DNA of 64,000 nt from Ramlibacter tataouinensis (GTDB lineage Bacteria > Pseudomonadota > Gammaproteobacteria > Burkholderiales > Burkholderiaceae_C): contig NZ_CP116009.1 in assembly GCF_027941915.1 (NCBI RefSeq), forward strand, positions 3,782,001 through 3,846,000, read 5' to 3'. Under the pieces are notes generated by a model. The model did no database searches. It was not told the origin of the DNA and worked only from the letters and a program-made list of their open reading frames with translations. Each line of letters begins with the position of its first letter. Position 1 is the stretch's first letter. Position numbers and translations under genes: made by a program. This document shows, piece by piece, positions 28,582-36,588 of this stretch.

Positions 28582-29562
28582 ATGAGCCCTTCCGACACCC
28601 AGGCCATCGTCACGCTCAGCCTGATGGCGGCGTTCGCCGACGGCAGCAAGCACGATCGCGAGCGCGAGGAGGTCAAGCGCATCGCCGACGGGCTGGCGCA
28701 AGCCGACCCGGTGCACCTGCCCACGCTGGTGCAGGACGTGCTGATGAAGCGAGTGACGATCGAGCAGGCGGCCGCCTCGCTCGGCTCTCCGGACGCGCGC
28801 CAGCTGGCCTACGAGATGGCCGTGTGCGTGTGCGACGCCGACGGCGTGCAATCGGTGCCCGAGCAGCAATTCCTGGCGCAGCTGCGGTCGGCCCTCGGGC
28901 TGGAGGCGGGCCCCGCCCGGCAGTTCACCGACGCCGCGCAAGCGCTGGCCGCCGCGCCGCTGGACGGGCCCCTGCCCGAGGCCGGTGCGCCGGCAACTGT
29001 CGCGCCCGGCCAGCCGGTGGCCGCCGCTCGTCCATCCCGGCTGGCGGACGCCGAACTCGACCAGATGATCCTGAACGCCGCCATCACCAACGGCGCGCTG
29101 GAGCTGCTGCCCGAGTCGCTGTCGACGCTGGCCATCATCCCGCTGCAGATGCGGCTGGTCTATCGCATCGGGCAGTCGTACGGCTACGAGCTGGACCAGG
29201 GGCACGTCAAGGACTTCCTGGCCACCGTCGGCGTCGGCTTGACCTCGCAGTACCTGGAGCAGGCCGGCCGCAAGCTGCTGGGCGGCCTGCTCGGCCGTGT
29301 CGGCGGCGGGCTGCTGGGCGGCGTCGGCCGGCAGGCGGTGAGTTCGGGCATGAGCTTCGTGGCGACCTATGCGCTCGGCCACGTCGCGCGGCGCTACTAC
29401 GCCGGCGGCCGCACCCTGTCCACGCAGATGCTCAAGGAAGCCTATGCCGGCATCGCCGGCGAAGCCCAGGGCCTGCAGGCCCGCTACCTGCCGCAGATGC
29501 AGCAGCAGGCGCAGACGCTGGACGCGGGCAAGGTGCTGGCCATGGTGGGCGGCCGGCGCTGA
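28582..29562 (+). CDS. TerB-like and DUF697 domain fusion protein
   Basis: A 326-residue protein with two recognisable parts. Residues about 1-110 are a TerB-like helical domain (MAAFADGSKHDREREEVKRI, and a second Asp-rich VCDADGVQSVPEQQFL), the fold seen in tellurite-resistance proteins. Residues about 155-300 match DUF697, the membrane-associated helical domain of YcjF-like GTPases (LAIIPLQMRLVYRIGQSYGY), followed by a Gly-rich pair of hydrophobic helices. There is no GTPase domain. It may be a membrane stress protein; the function is unknown. ATG 28582 was chosen over an upstream frame extension. Confidence 0.85.
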   Translation: MSPSDTQAIVTLSLMAAFADGSKHDREREEVKRIADGLAQADPVHLPTLVQDVLMKRVTIEQAAASLGSPDARQLAYEMAVCVCDADGVQSVPEQQFLAQLRSALGLEAGPARQFTDAAQALAAAPLDGPLPEAGAPATVAPGQPVAAARPSRLADAELDQMILNAAITNGALELLPESLSTLAIIPLQMRLVYRIGQSYGYELDQGHVKDFLATVGVGLTSQYLEQAGRKLLGGLLGRVGGGLLGGVGRQAVSSGMSFVATYALGHVARRYYAGGRTLSTQMLKEAYAGIAGEAQGLQARYLPQMQQQAQTLDAGKVLAMVGGRR

Positions 29563-29610
29563 AGGCCGCACCGCGGGCGGCGCACGCGCGTGGCCGTGTG
29601 CGACGCCGCC

Positions 29611-30330
29611 TCAGCCGTCGACCAGCGACTGCCAGCGCTCGGTTCCCAGCCAGTCGCGCAAAGCGATCGCGCCGGCCGGCGTGAGCTGCAGCGCACGCGT
29701 CTGCGGCTTGCGCAGCAGCCAGCCCTGCTGCAGGCAGTGCGAGCAGAGCAGGGCGCCCAGCCGGCCGGCCAGGTGCATGCGCCGCTCGCCCCAGTCCAAG
29801 CACGGGCGGCAGGGCGGACGGGTGCTGCGGCCGTCCGCCTGCAGCGCCTCGGCATCCAGGCCCAGGCCGGCGAGCGCGGCGGCGGCCTTGTCCGTGACCA
29901 CGGCGGTGTCCTCCTCGATCACCACCGCACCCTCATCCACCAGCCGGTCCGCGATCGCCACCGCGAGGCCGCCGGCCAGGTGGTCGTAGCAGGTGCGCGC
30001 CAACCGCAGGGCCGCGTCGCGCGGCCCGGTGGCCACGCGGTGCGGCGCGGGGGAGGAGGCGGCGGCCAGCTGCATGATCCCTTCCAGCAGGCGTGCCACG
30101 TCGGCGGATGCGAGCCGGTGGTAGCGGTGCCGGCCCTGCTTTTCCAGGCGCAGCAAGCCGGCTTCCACCAGCAGGGCCAGGTGGCGGCTGGCGGTGGCGG
30201 GCGTGACGCGGCCGGCGTTCGCCAGCTCGTGCGCGGTGAGCGCGCGGCCGTCCATCAGCGCGACCAGCATGCCGGTGCGCGCCGGCTCGCCCACCAGCGA
30301 GGCGACCCGGGCCAACTGGTTGGTGTTCAT
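29611..30330 (-). CDS. ArsR-family winged-helix regulator with C-terminal extension
   Basis: A 239-residue regulator. The ArsR winged helix spans residues about 1-85 ([40 protein letters not shown]). The longer C-terminal domain has a Cys cluster, CRPCLDW and LCSHC, that may bind metal or sense redox state. It is divergent from the NIPSNAP/ABM/VOC gene group, with a 108-base gap holding the shared promoter, so it is the likely regulator of that group. Confidence 0.88.
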   Translation of the reverse strand: MNTNQLARVASLVGEPARTGMLVALMDGRALTAHELANAGRVTPATASRHLALLVEAGLLRLEKQGRHRYHRLASADVARLLEGIMQLAAASSPAPHRVATGPRDAALRLARTCYDHLAGGLAVAIADRLVDEGAVVIEEDTAVVTDKAAAALAGLGLDAEALQADGRSTRPPCRPCLDWGERRMHLAGRLGALLCSHCLQQGWLLRKPQTRALQLTPAGAIALRDWLGTERWQSLVDG

Positions 30331-30438
30331 GCGCGCAGTGTGCCGCAGGGGTGGCGGGCCATGCTTCGTCCGGCAGCGAAGCATCGGCGCGGGCGGGCGC
30401 CGGACCATGACGGCTTCGCCCACTCCGGCCCGACCGCC

Positions 30439-30768
30439 ATGACCCTCACCTGCTTCATCCGCTACCAGATCGACCCGTTCCAGCGCGAAGCGTTCGCCGA
30501 ATACGCCCGCCAGTGGGGCCGCATCATCCCGCGCTGCGGCGGCCGCCTGCTCGGCTACTTCCTGCCGCACGAGGGCAGCAACAACATCGCCTGGGGCCTG
30601 GTCGCCTTCGACAGCCTGGCCGCCTACGAGGCCTACCGCACCCGCCTGAAGGCCGATGCCGAAGGCCGCGCCAACTTCGAGTTCGCCCAGCGCCAGCGCT
30701 TCATCCTGCGCGAGGAGCGGACCTTCTGCGAGGCCGTGCCCGAAGCGTTGCTGCCCGAATTGCGCTGA
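30439..30768 (+). CDS. NIPSNAP family protein
   Basis: A 109-residue ferredoxin-fold protein of the NIPSNAP type ([20 protein letters not shown], then [20 protein letters not shown]). It is small and cytoplasmic, often seen with ABM-type proteins; the biochemical function is unknown. It is divergent from the ArsR gene and followed by an ABM gene after 87 bases. Confidence 0.87.
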   Translation: MTLTCFIRYQIDPFQREAFAEYARQWGRIIPRCGGRLLGYFLPHEGSNNIAWGLVAFDSLAAYEAYRTRLKADAEGRANFEFAQRQRFILREERTFCEAVPEALLPELR

Positions 30769-30855
30769 GCGTTGCGCCTTCTTTCCCCCGGCAGGGCCGG
30801 CCGTGTGCACGGGCGGCCCTGCCCGACGCCGCACCTTCCTTGTCCAGGAGCCCCG

Positions 30856-31233
30856 ATGATCGCCGTCCTCTTCGAAGTCACCCCGCAACCCGGCCGCCAG
30901 GCCGCCTACCTCGACACCGCGGCCGCCCTGCGTCCGCTGCTCGAGCAGGTCGACGGCTTCCTGTCCGTCGAGCGCTTCCAGAGCCTGTCCGAGCCGCGCA
31001 AGCTGCTGTCGCTGAGCTTCTGGCGCGATGAAGCTGCGGTCGCCCGCTGGCGCCAGCTCGAGGCGCACCGCCGAGCCCAGGAACTCGGCCGGGCCACCGT
31101 GTTCGAGGACTACCGGCTGCGCATCGCCAGCGTCGTGCGCGATTACGGCATGGCCGATCGCGAGCAAGCGCCGGGCGACTCGCGCGAGCACCACGAAACA
31201 AACGACGCGCGGAAGAGCGGCCGGCGAGCGTAG
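30856..31233 (+). CDS. Antibiotic biosynthesis monooxygenase-domain protein
   Basis: A 125-residue ABM/ferredoxin-fold protein. AVLFEVTPQPGRQAAYLDTA begins the fold and FLSVERFQSLSEPRKLLSLS is the second strand block. The C-terminal 30 residues are charged and probably disordered. ABM proteins include quinol monooxygenases and haem-degrading enzymes; the substrate here is unknown. CAGGAG precedes ATG 30856. Confidence 0.87.
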   Translation: MIAVLFEVTPQPGRQAAYLDTAAALRPLLEQVDGFLSVERFQSLSEPRKLLSLSFWRDEAAVARWRQLEAHRRAQELGRATVFEDYRLRIASVVRDYGMADREQAPGDSREHHETNDARKSGRRA

Positions 31234-31363
31234 GCTGCGGCGAGGGCGGCCCCGATTCGAGGGACTGCCGAGGCAAGGGCCGTCGATTCCGATGGGCCCC
31301 GTTCGTCGTGAACGGAGCGGGCCGCGATCCGGCCCCGCTGCCGAACCCTGCAAGGAGACCCAG

Positions 31364-31786
31364 ATGCCCACGCTCGACTGCTACATCTTCTTCGACGGCC
31401 AGTGTGCCGAGGCCATGCGCTTCTACGAGCGCACGCTCGGCGGCCGGATGGAGACCTTCATGACCTACGCGCAGTCGCCGCAGCCGGAACACTGCCCGCC
31501 CGGCTCGGCCGACCGCATCATGCACGCCAGCCTGCTGCTCGAGGGCGAGCGCCGGCTGATGGCCTCGGATTCGCCGGCCGGCCAGCACAAGGCGGCCATG
31601 GCCGGTTTCGGCCTGGCCCTGAACTACCCGACGGCGCAGGAGGCGCAGCGGATCTTCGCGGCGCTGTCGGCCGGCGGGAGCGTGACCATGCCCATGAGCA
31701 AGACCTTCTGGACCGAAGCCTTCGGCATGTGCAGCGACCGCTTCGGCACGCCGTGGATGGTCAGCGGCGGCGCGCAGGCCGGCTGA
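31364..31786 (+). CDS. VOC family (PhnB-like) protein
   Basis: A 140-residue vicinal oxygen chelate fold protein of the PhnB/YjdN type. FFDGQCAEAMRFYERTLGGR at the N-terminus and the ending DRFGTPWMVSG are typical. Members are related to glyoxalase and bleomycin-resistance proteins, but PhnB proteins mostly lack a known reaction. CAAGGAGA precedes the ATG. It could be part of the ArsR-controlled group. Confidence 0.9.
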   Translation: MPTLDCYIFFDGQCAEAMRFYERTLGGRMETFMTYAQSPQPEHCPPGSADRIMHASLLLEGERRLMASDSPAGQHKAAMAGFGLALNYPTAQEAQRIFAALSAGGSVTMPMSKTFWTEAFGMCSDRFGTPWMVSGGAQAG

Positions 31787-31795
31787 CCGCGACGC

Positions 31796-32107
31796 TCAGG
31801 TCCGCAGCTTGCGGCCGAGCTGCTGCTCGACCGCATCGATCTTGCTGCGCAGCCGCGATTGGGGGCCGGCCCGGTAGTCCATCTTCAGGTTCATGCCGAT
31901 GCGCGGGCAGTCGGTTTCCAGCGCCCGGAAGCAGGCGCCGACCACGGCCATCACCTCGTCCCAGTCGCCTTCCAGGATCGTGCCCATGGCGGTGAGCTGG
32001 TAGGTGACGCCGCTCCTGTCGATGATGTCCAGGATGCGGGCGACATAGGGGCTGAGGCTTTCGCCGCCGGGGGCGGCGGGCGACATCGCGAATTCGAGCA
32101 GGACCAT
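31796..32107 (-). CDS. MTH1187-type thiamine-binding protein
   Basis: A 103-residue protein of the YqgV/MTH1187 family. SPYVARILDIIDRSGVTYQL then AMGTILEGDWDEVMAVVGAC match the family; homologues bind thiamine or hydroxymethylpyrimidine with a ferredoxin-like fold. The start is ATG 32107; the open frame upstream runs through the REP-like repeat and is not coding. It ends in the convergent direction to the VOC gene. Confidence 0.85.
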   Translation of the reverse strand: MVLLEFAMSPAAPGGESLSPYVARILDIIDRSGVTYQLTAMGTILEGDWDEVMAVVGACFRALETDCPRIGMNLKMDYRAGPQSRLRSKIDAVEQQLGRKLRT

Positions 32108-32162
32108 GGGGTGCTTCCTGGTGGATGGAGATGGCCTCGGGCAAGGCCGGTCACGTGGAATT

Positions 32163-32185
32163 GTCATCCCGGCGCCAGCCGGGAT
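32163..32185. repeat. REP-like palindromic repeat, copy 3
   Basis: ATCCCGGC and GCCGGGAT are separated by GCCA and preceded by GTC. It matches the intergenic repeat family near 8740 and 9827. Confidence 0.65.
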
Positions 32186-32280
32186 CCATCTCCCGCTCAG
32201 GAACCAGCGCGTGGGTGGATGGCGGCTCAAGGCCGCAATGACACCGCCGGTTTGCGGCTCGAGACCGCAATGGCCCCCTT

Positions 32281-32691
32281 CTACTTCCTGCGCCGTCCCT
32301 TCGCCGGCTTTCCTGCCTCGGCGCCGCGCTCGCGCGGGTACTGCTCGGCGGCGCGCTGCAGCCAGTGCAGCGTCTCGAGCTGCGCCATGAAGCGGCGCAG
32401 GTAGTCGGGCGAGAGCTCGCCCATCCGCTTTAGCGAGCGCAGCACCAGCGCGTGGGAGTTCAGCGGGCCGGCATTGGCCGGCGTACGCGCCACGGCCTGC
32501 TGCAACTGGTCGATCGTGCGGTGCCGGTCCCAGGCCTGGCGGAAGCGGCGCACGCTGGCGAGCTCGTGCGGGTCCGCGGGCTCGCCGGGCGCGGGGGCCG
32601 CGCGCCGTGCCGCCGTTGCGCGGCGGATGTAGGCGTTCAGCTGCGCCAGCGTGCGCGGCGCATCCGCCGAATCGCCCGCGGCGTCACCCAC
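32281..32691 (-). CDS. DUF2894 family protein
   Basis: A 136-residue protein of unknown function matching DUF2894: an N-terminal helix (LAQLNAYIRRATAARR), then LASVRRFRQAWDRHRTIDQL and NAGPLNSHALVLRSLKRMGE, ending in a Lys/Arg tail. It is mostly helical and lacks membrane segments. It starts with GTG 32691, overlapping the OmpA-like gene by 8 bases, so it is translationally coupled and last in the four-gene stator cluster. It may be a cytoplasmic partner of the motor-like proteins. Confidence 0.85.
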   Translation of the reverse strand: MGDAAGDSADAPRTLAQLNAYIRRATAARRAAPAPGEPADPHELASVRRFRQAWDRHRTIDQLQQAVARTPANAGPLNSHALVLRSLKRMGELSPDYLRRFMAQLETLHWLQRAAEQYPRERGAEAGKPAKGRRRK

Positions 32692-33382
32692 GCGAACCCC
32701 CGGCCGCCGCCCCGTGCGCCGGCCCAGCGCCAGCGCCGTCAGCTTCCTTCGCCGCGGCCGTGCGCGGCACCGGCGCCATCTCCACCCGCCGGTTCAGCGC
32801 ACGCCCCTTCTCGTCCGCGTTCGAGGCCACCGGCTGCTCGGCGCCGAACGCCGCGGCGAACACCTGCGAGGCCGGCATGCCGTCCTCGACCAGCGCCCGC
32901 GTCACGGTCAGCGCCCGCTGGGCCGACAACTCCAGGTTGTCCTCGAAGCGGCGGTTGCCGCCGCTGACCGGCGTGTCGTCGGTGAAGCCGCTGACCATCA
33001 GCATCTCCTGGCGCTCGCCCAGGTACACGCGCAAAGGGTGCACCAGGCTCTTGAGCAGTTGCCGCCCCTCGGGCCGCAGGCGATCGGAGTTGACCGCGAA
33101 CAGCACGCTGCCGCTGATGCCGATGCGGCCGTTGTCCACGGTGATGCGGCCGCTGGCCAGCGGGATCGCCAGCGCCTTTTCCAGCGCGATGCGTCGCTGC
33201 TCCTCGATGCGGCGCTTCTCGATCTCGGCTTGCAGGCTGGCCGCCAGGTCCATCTGGCTGACCAGCACGCCGATCAGCACCAGCACGAACGCGCCGAGCA
33301 GCCCCGACATCAGGTCGGCGAACACCGTCCAGGCCGGCGCGACCTCCTGCGCCGCGGCGTCGCCGTCGTCCGCGCCGATCAT
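32684..33382 (-). CDS. MotB/ZorB-like OmpA-domain protein of the DUF802 cluster
   Basis: A 232-residue inner-membrane protein. One membrane helix (about residues 23-42, DLMSGLLGAFVLVLIGVLVS) starts with Asp23, the place of the proton-binding Asp in MotB and ZorB. A coiled linker (residues 48-70) leads to a C-terminal OmpA-like peptidoglycan-binding domain (FTDDTPVSGG, LSAQRALTVTRALVEDG and ALNRRVEM). It overlaps the DUF802 gene in an ATGA junction. The architecture predicts a cell-wall-anchored stator subunit that pairs with the upstream MotA-like protein. No flagellar or Tol genes are near. Confidence 0.88.
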   Translation of the reverse strand: MIGADDGDAAAQEVAPAWTVFADLMSGLLGAFVLVLIGVLVSQMDLAASLQAEIEKRRIEEQRRIALEKALAIPLASGRITVDNGRIGISGSVLFAVNSDRLRPEGRQLLKSLVHPLRVYLGERQEMLMVSGFTDDTPVSGGNRRFEDNLELSAQRALTVTRALVEDGMPASQVFAAAFGAEQPVASNADEKGRALNRRVEMAPVPRTAAAKEADGAGAGPAHGAAAGGSRG

Positions 33383-35457
33383 GAGGCGCCCGCTTCGGCC
33401 AGCGCCGCCGGTTGCGCCTTGCCCTGCAAGGGGCGCAGGCTGTCGATCATGGCCTGCTGCGAGGCGATGCTCAGGTCGATCACCTCGCGCGCCTGCGCCA
33501 CGTAGTAGGCCAGCTGCTCGTCGCTGCGCTCGGTCGACTGGCGCAGCGAGGCTTCCACCCGCTGCAGCGCGTCGGTGAGTTTGTCGTGGCTGGCCTGGAA
33601 GGCGCGCACGCTTTCGCCGAAGGACTCGGCCACGCCGGCCAGCTGCTGCGCGCTGCCGGCCACGTGCGCCGCCGCGTCGGCGGCCTGGCCGGCCTGCGCC
33701 TCCAGCGCCTGGCCAAACCGCGCCTGGGCCTGCTCCAGCACGCCCGACGCCGATTCGACCAGCGACTCGATGGCTTGGCGCTGCTCGCCCGAGGCCTGCT
33801 CCAGCGAGTGCAGCAGTGCGCCCAGCCGCTCCAGCAGCACGGTGCGCTCCTGCAGCGCCAGGTTGTCGCGCTCGGCCACCCGGCTCATCTCCTCGCGCAG
33901 CTGCGACATCACCCCGGCTGCCGCCTGCGGCACTTCGGCCGCGGTATTCAGCAGGCGGGTGAGCGGCGCTTCCAGCGCGGCGCCCAGGGTGGCCAGGTGC
34001 TGGGTGACGGCGCCTTGCAGGTCCGACAGGCGCTGCACGGCGGCCTCGCCGCGCGCGCTTTCTTCCTGGCGCAGGGTGGCCAGGTGCTGCGCCAGCGTGG
34101 ACTGCAGCTCGCCCAGGCGCTGCGTGGCCGCCTCGCCGCGCTGGCTTTCCTGCTGCCGCAGGGCCGCCAGTTCCCCCGCGACCGTGGATCGAAGGTCGCC
34201 CAGCCGCTGCACGGCCGCTTCGCCGCGCTGGCTTTCCTCCTGCCGCAGCGCCGACAGCTCGGTCCGCCAGGTGGCGGCCAGCCGGTCCATGCCCTCGCCG
34301 TGCTCGCGCAGCCAGCGCGACTCGGCTTCGGCGCGCGACTGCACCAGTTCGCCCGACTGGGCCAGCACCTGCGCCACCTGCTCCAGAGCGCGCTGCGCCT
34401 GCGCGCCGGCGCGATCGGCCACCTGGGTGGCGCGCTGCTCCAGCGCGTCGGTCCAGGCCTGCAGCCGCTGCTGCTCGGCGGCGCTGAACTGGCGGGCCAG
34501 GGCGTCCACCTGCGCCTGCGCGACCTCGCCCAGCCGCTGGTGCAGGCCCTGCGACTCCTGCACCACCTGCGCCATCGCCGACTGCACGATCGGGCGGATG
34601 GTCTCGCCGGTGGCCTGCGCGCTGGCCGCCAGGTGCTGCTGCAGCGACTGGCCCACGCTGCGCGCCAGCTCGGCGTAGGCGGCGGTCACTTCGCGCTGCA
34701 ACTGCGTTTGCCGCTCCGCCAGTTGCGCATCAAGCTGCTCGCTGCGGCGCTCGATGCGCTCCAGCATGGCGCCCAGCGACTCGGCCACCTCCGGCAGCAC
34801 GCGCGACTGCGCCTGCACGGCGCGCAAGGCCTCCTGCCGCTGGTGGGCCAGCGAGAACGGCTGCAGCACGCCGGCGGCCCTGGCGTCGAGCAGTCGCGCG
34901 GCGTCCAGCCGCTCGCGCCGCGCGATCGCCGACATCAGCCCGAGCAGCGCCGAGGCGGCCACGCCCGCGACCGAGGTGCCGAACGACAGGCTCAGGCCCC
35001 TGATCGGCTCGGCCAGCGCCGCGCGGATCGCCTGCACGTCGGTGGAGCCCTGCAGCGCGAACACCGCGCCCTTGAAGGTGACCACCATGCCCAGGAAGGT
35101 GCCCAGCATGCCCAGCATCACCAGCAGGCCGACCAGGTAGGGCGTGAGCGCCGGGCCGGGCAGGGCGCCGCGCTCGCCTTCGATGCGCAGCCGCACGGCA
35201 TCGCGCAGGCCGGCGGGCAGGCGCTGCAGCCAGTCGGCCAGCGCGGCCGGCGGTTCGGACAGGCCGTCGAGTGCGGCGCGCAGCGTGCCGGTGGCGGCGC
35301 GGAACTGCCGCAGCTCGTGGGCGCCGACGAGGTAGGTCGCCGCGATCACGGCCGTCATGGCCAGCGCCAGGGCGCTGGTGCCGACGAAGCCGGTGGCGAC
35401 CCAGCCCAGGGCCAGCAGGCCGAGGAAGAAGGCCAGGGCGAAGATTCGATTGCTCAT
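33379..35457 (-). CDS. DUF802 MotA/ZorA-like membrane protein with long coiled-coil tail
   Basis: A 692-residue protein. Four membrane helices are predicted at about residues 5-24, 27-45, 106-132 and 158-180. TM3 (LLVMLGMLGTFLGMVVTF) and TM4 (LSFGTSVAGVAASALLGLMS) have the MotA/TolQ/ExbB channel-helix pattern. From residue 185 to the end is a long Gln/Ala/Glu-rich coiled coil with three tandem 29-residue repeats starting LRQEESQRGEAAVQRLGDLR. The arrangement resembles ZorA of the Zorya defence system, whose tail projects into the cytoplasm. ATG 35457 overlaps the DUF3348 stop. The match to an ion-driven stator is inference from architecture. Confidence 0.88.
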   Translation of the reverse strand: MSNRIFALAFFLGLLALGWVATGFVGTSALALAMTAVIAATYLVGAHELRQFRAATGTLRAALDGLSEPPAALADWLQRLPAGLRDAVRLRIEGERGALPGPALTPYLVGLLVMLGMLGTFLGMVVTFKGAVFALQGSTDVQAIRAALAEPIRGLSLSFGTSVAGVAASALLGLMSAIARRERLDAARLLDARAAGVLQPFSLAHQRQEALRAVQAQSRVLPEVAESLGAMLERIERRSEQLDAQLAERQTQLQREVTAAYAELARSVGQSLQQHLAASAQATGETIRPIVQSAMAQVVQESQGLHQRLGEVAQAQVDALARQFSAAEQQRLQAWTDALEQRATQVADRAGAQAQRALEQVAQVLAQSGELVQSRAEAESRWLREHGEGMDRLAATWRTELSALRQEESQRGEAAVQRLGDLRSTVAGELAALRQQESQRGEAATQRLGELQSTLAQHLATLRQEESARGEAAVQRLSDLQGAVTQHLATLGAALEAPLTRLLNTAAEVPQAAAGVMSQLREEMSRVAERDNLALQERTVLLERLGALLHSLEQASGEQRQAIESLVESASGVLEQAQARFGQALEAQAGQAADAAAHVAGSAQQLAGVAESFGESVRAFQASHDKLTDALQRVEASLRQSTERSDEQLAYYVAQAREVIDLSIASQQAMIDSLRPLQGKAQPAALAEAGAS
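33995..34255 (-). repeat. Three 87-bp tandem repeats in the DUF802 gene
   Basis: Three near-copies of an 87-base unit encode the 29-residue repeats of the coiled-coil tail (LRQEESQRGEAA, LRQQESQRGEAA and LRQEESARGEAA begin successive units). The boundaries given are approximate. The number of units may vary between strains. Confidence 0.75.
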
Positions 35458-36179
35458 GGTTCGTGTTCGTTGCGCCGGGCGTCCAGCAGGCCGGCGACGG
35501 GTTCGAGGCGCAGCGCCAGTTCGGCCAGCAGCGCCTGGTGCCAGTCCCGCGTGAAGGCGGGCAGCCAGGCGCCGGGGCGGTCCCCGCCCGGCTCGGCCGC
35601 ATCCGTCGGCTGCAGGTGCGCGCGCCGCAACTGGTGGAAGCGGCGCTCCAGCAGGGTGGCGGCGGTGGGCAGCAGCTTCTGTTCGCGCGCGGCGAGCACC
35701 TCTTCCAGCGCCGCGTCCAGCGCGGCGAGCTGCCGCAGCCGGGGCGACACGGCGGCGACGGCCTGCCGCACGTGGTCGCGCAGGGCCGCCACCATCTGCT
35801 CCATCTGGCGCTGCAGTTCCAGCTGGCGTTGCCGGAACGGCGCGTAGCTGACGCCGGGGTCGTCCGGCTCGAGGTTGGCGAGCGCCAGCGGGTCTTGCGC
35901 GATGGCCTTGGCCAGCACGCCGCGCACCCGCTGGACGTCTTCTTCCAGGGCCGCGATCGCCTGGCTTCGCGCCGGGCGGCGGGGGGCCGTGGCCGGCGTC
36001 GCCGGGATCGCCTGGTGCGCCGCCTGCAGCCGGATCGCGTCGAGCGGGCCGATCCACAGGCTGGTCCGCTCGGCGACGTCCATGCCGGACCGGTCCGCGT
36101 CCACCCGCGCCCAGGGGTCGAGCAGGCGGACGAGCCGGGAAGTGCCGAACGTGCTGTGCAAGAAAGCGATCCTCTGCAC
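35454..36179 (-). CDS. DUF3348 family protein
   Basis: A 241-residue, mostly helical soluble protein. FGTSRLVRLLDPWARVDADR near the N-terminus is the DUF3348 hallmark; the rest has long amphipathic helices (RQRQLELQRQMEQMVAALRD) that could pair with the coiled-coil tail of DUF802. The start is uncertain: GTG 36179 fits the family start, but only a distant GAGGA lies upstream and no ATG is available; the frame stays open to 36359 with low-complexity residues. First gene of the cluster, with a 4-base ATGA overlap to DUF802. Confidence 0.8.
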   Translation of the reverse strand: MQRIAFLHSTFGTSRLVRLLDPWARVDADRSGMDVAERTSLWIGPLDAIRLQAAHQAIPATPATAPRRPARSQAIAALEEDVQRVRGVLAKAIAQDPLALANLEPDDPGVSYAPFRQRQLELQRQMEQMVAALRDHVRQAVAAVSPRLRQLAALDAALEEVLAAREQKLLPTAATLLERRFHQLRRAHLQPTDAAEPGGDRPGAWLPAFTRDWHQALLAELALRLEPVAGLLDARRNEHEP

Positions 36180-36494
36180 CGGGGCGGGTGCGCTGCGGTC
36201 CTCGTGGTTGATTCCCGCGGGCGCAGCGCCCGCGGCAGGTGGGCCGGAGGCCCGGGAGCCGGAGCCCGGCTCGCCCGTCGGCGCAAGGCGGCTGCCTGCC
36301 CGCGGGGCCCGTATTAGAAACGATCCGGCTGGGCTGGCCGCAGCCCGGCGGCCGCGCAAGGCTGCGCCCGGGGCGGCCCCGGGCTTCGGCGTTGCTGCCG
36401 GCAGTCAGCCCCGTGCATATGTCGCGTCCGCTGCAATGGGTTGCAGACAGCAGCGAGGGAATCTGCCGGGGTCCGGACCGGGTGGAACAGAACG

Positions 36495-36510
36495 GCAACC
36501 GATCGGTTGC
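36495..36510. promoter_or_regulatory. Palindromic operator 1 of the SRPBCC-ArsR pair
   Basis: GCAACCGATCGGTTGC is a perfect 16-bp dyad. Its half-site ATCGGTTGC recurs 46 bases downstream in operator 2, so both are likely bound by the same dimer, probably the ArsR protein encoded at 37052. Confidence 0.7.
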
Positions 36511-36542
36511 GCGATGCCGGATTCGGGCGCACAATGACATGC

Positions 36543-36565
36543 AACGAATCGGTTGCCGATTCGTT
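36543..36565. promoter_or_regulatory. Palindromic operator 2 of the SRPBCC-ArsR pair
   Basis: AACGAATCGG and its complement CCGATTCGTT are separated by TTG, a 23-bp perfect dyad just 15 bases before the CAGGAG ribosome-binding site of the SRPBCC gene. It lies where a repressor would block transcription initiation or elongation. Confidence 0.7.
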
Positions 36566-36588
36566 CCATCCCACCCCAGGAGAGCACC

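Larger units (their letters stand above)
36180..36588. other. Divergent intergenic region between DUF3348 and SRPBCC genes
   Basis: About 400 bases with no supported gene. It contains GC-rich direct and inverted repeats of GCCCGGG/CCCGGGC near 36240-36400, probably low-complexity hairpins, and the two ArsR-type palindromes at 36495 and 36543. The four-gene stator cluster's promoter must be in this stretch, but no clear hexamers are visible. Confidence 0.6.

Noticed and set aside
26071..29571. 1166-codon reverse open frame
   Set aside because: Antisense to the histidine kinase and TerB-DUF697 genes, both of which have strong motifs.
32281..36179. Calling the DUF802 cluster a Zorya defence system
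   Set aside because: Helicase or nuclease effectors (ZorC, ZorD or ZorE) are absent, and the flanking soluble proteins are different, so only the stator-like design is shared.
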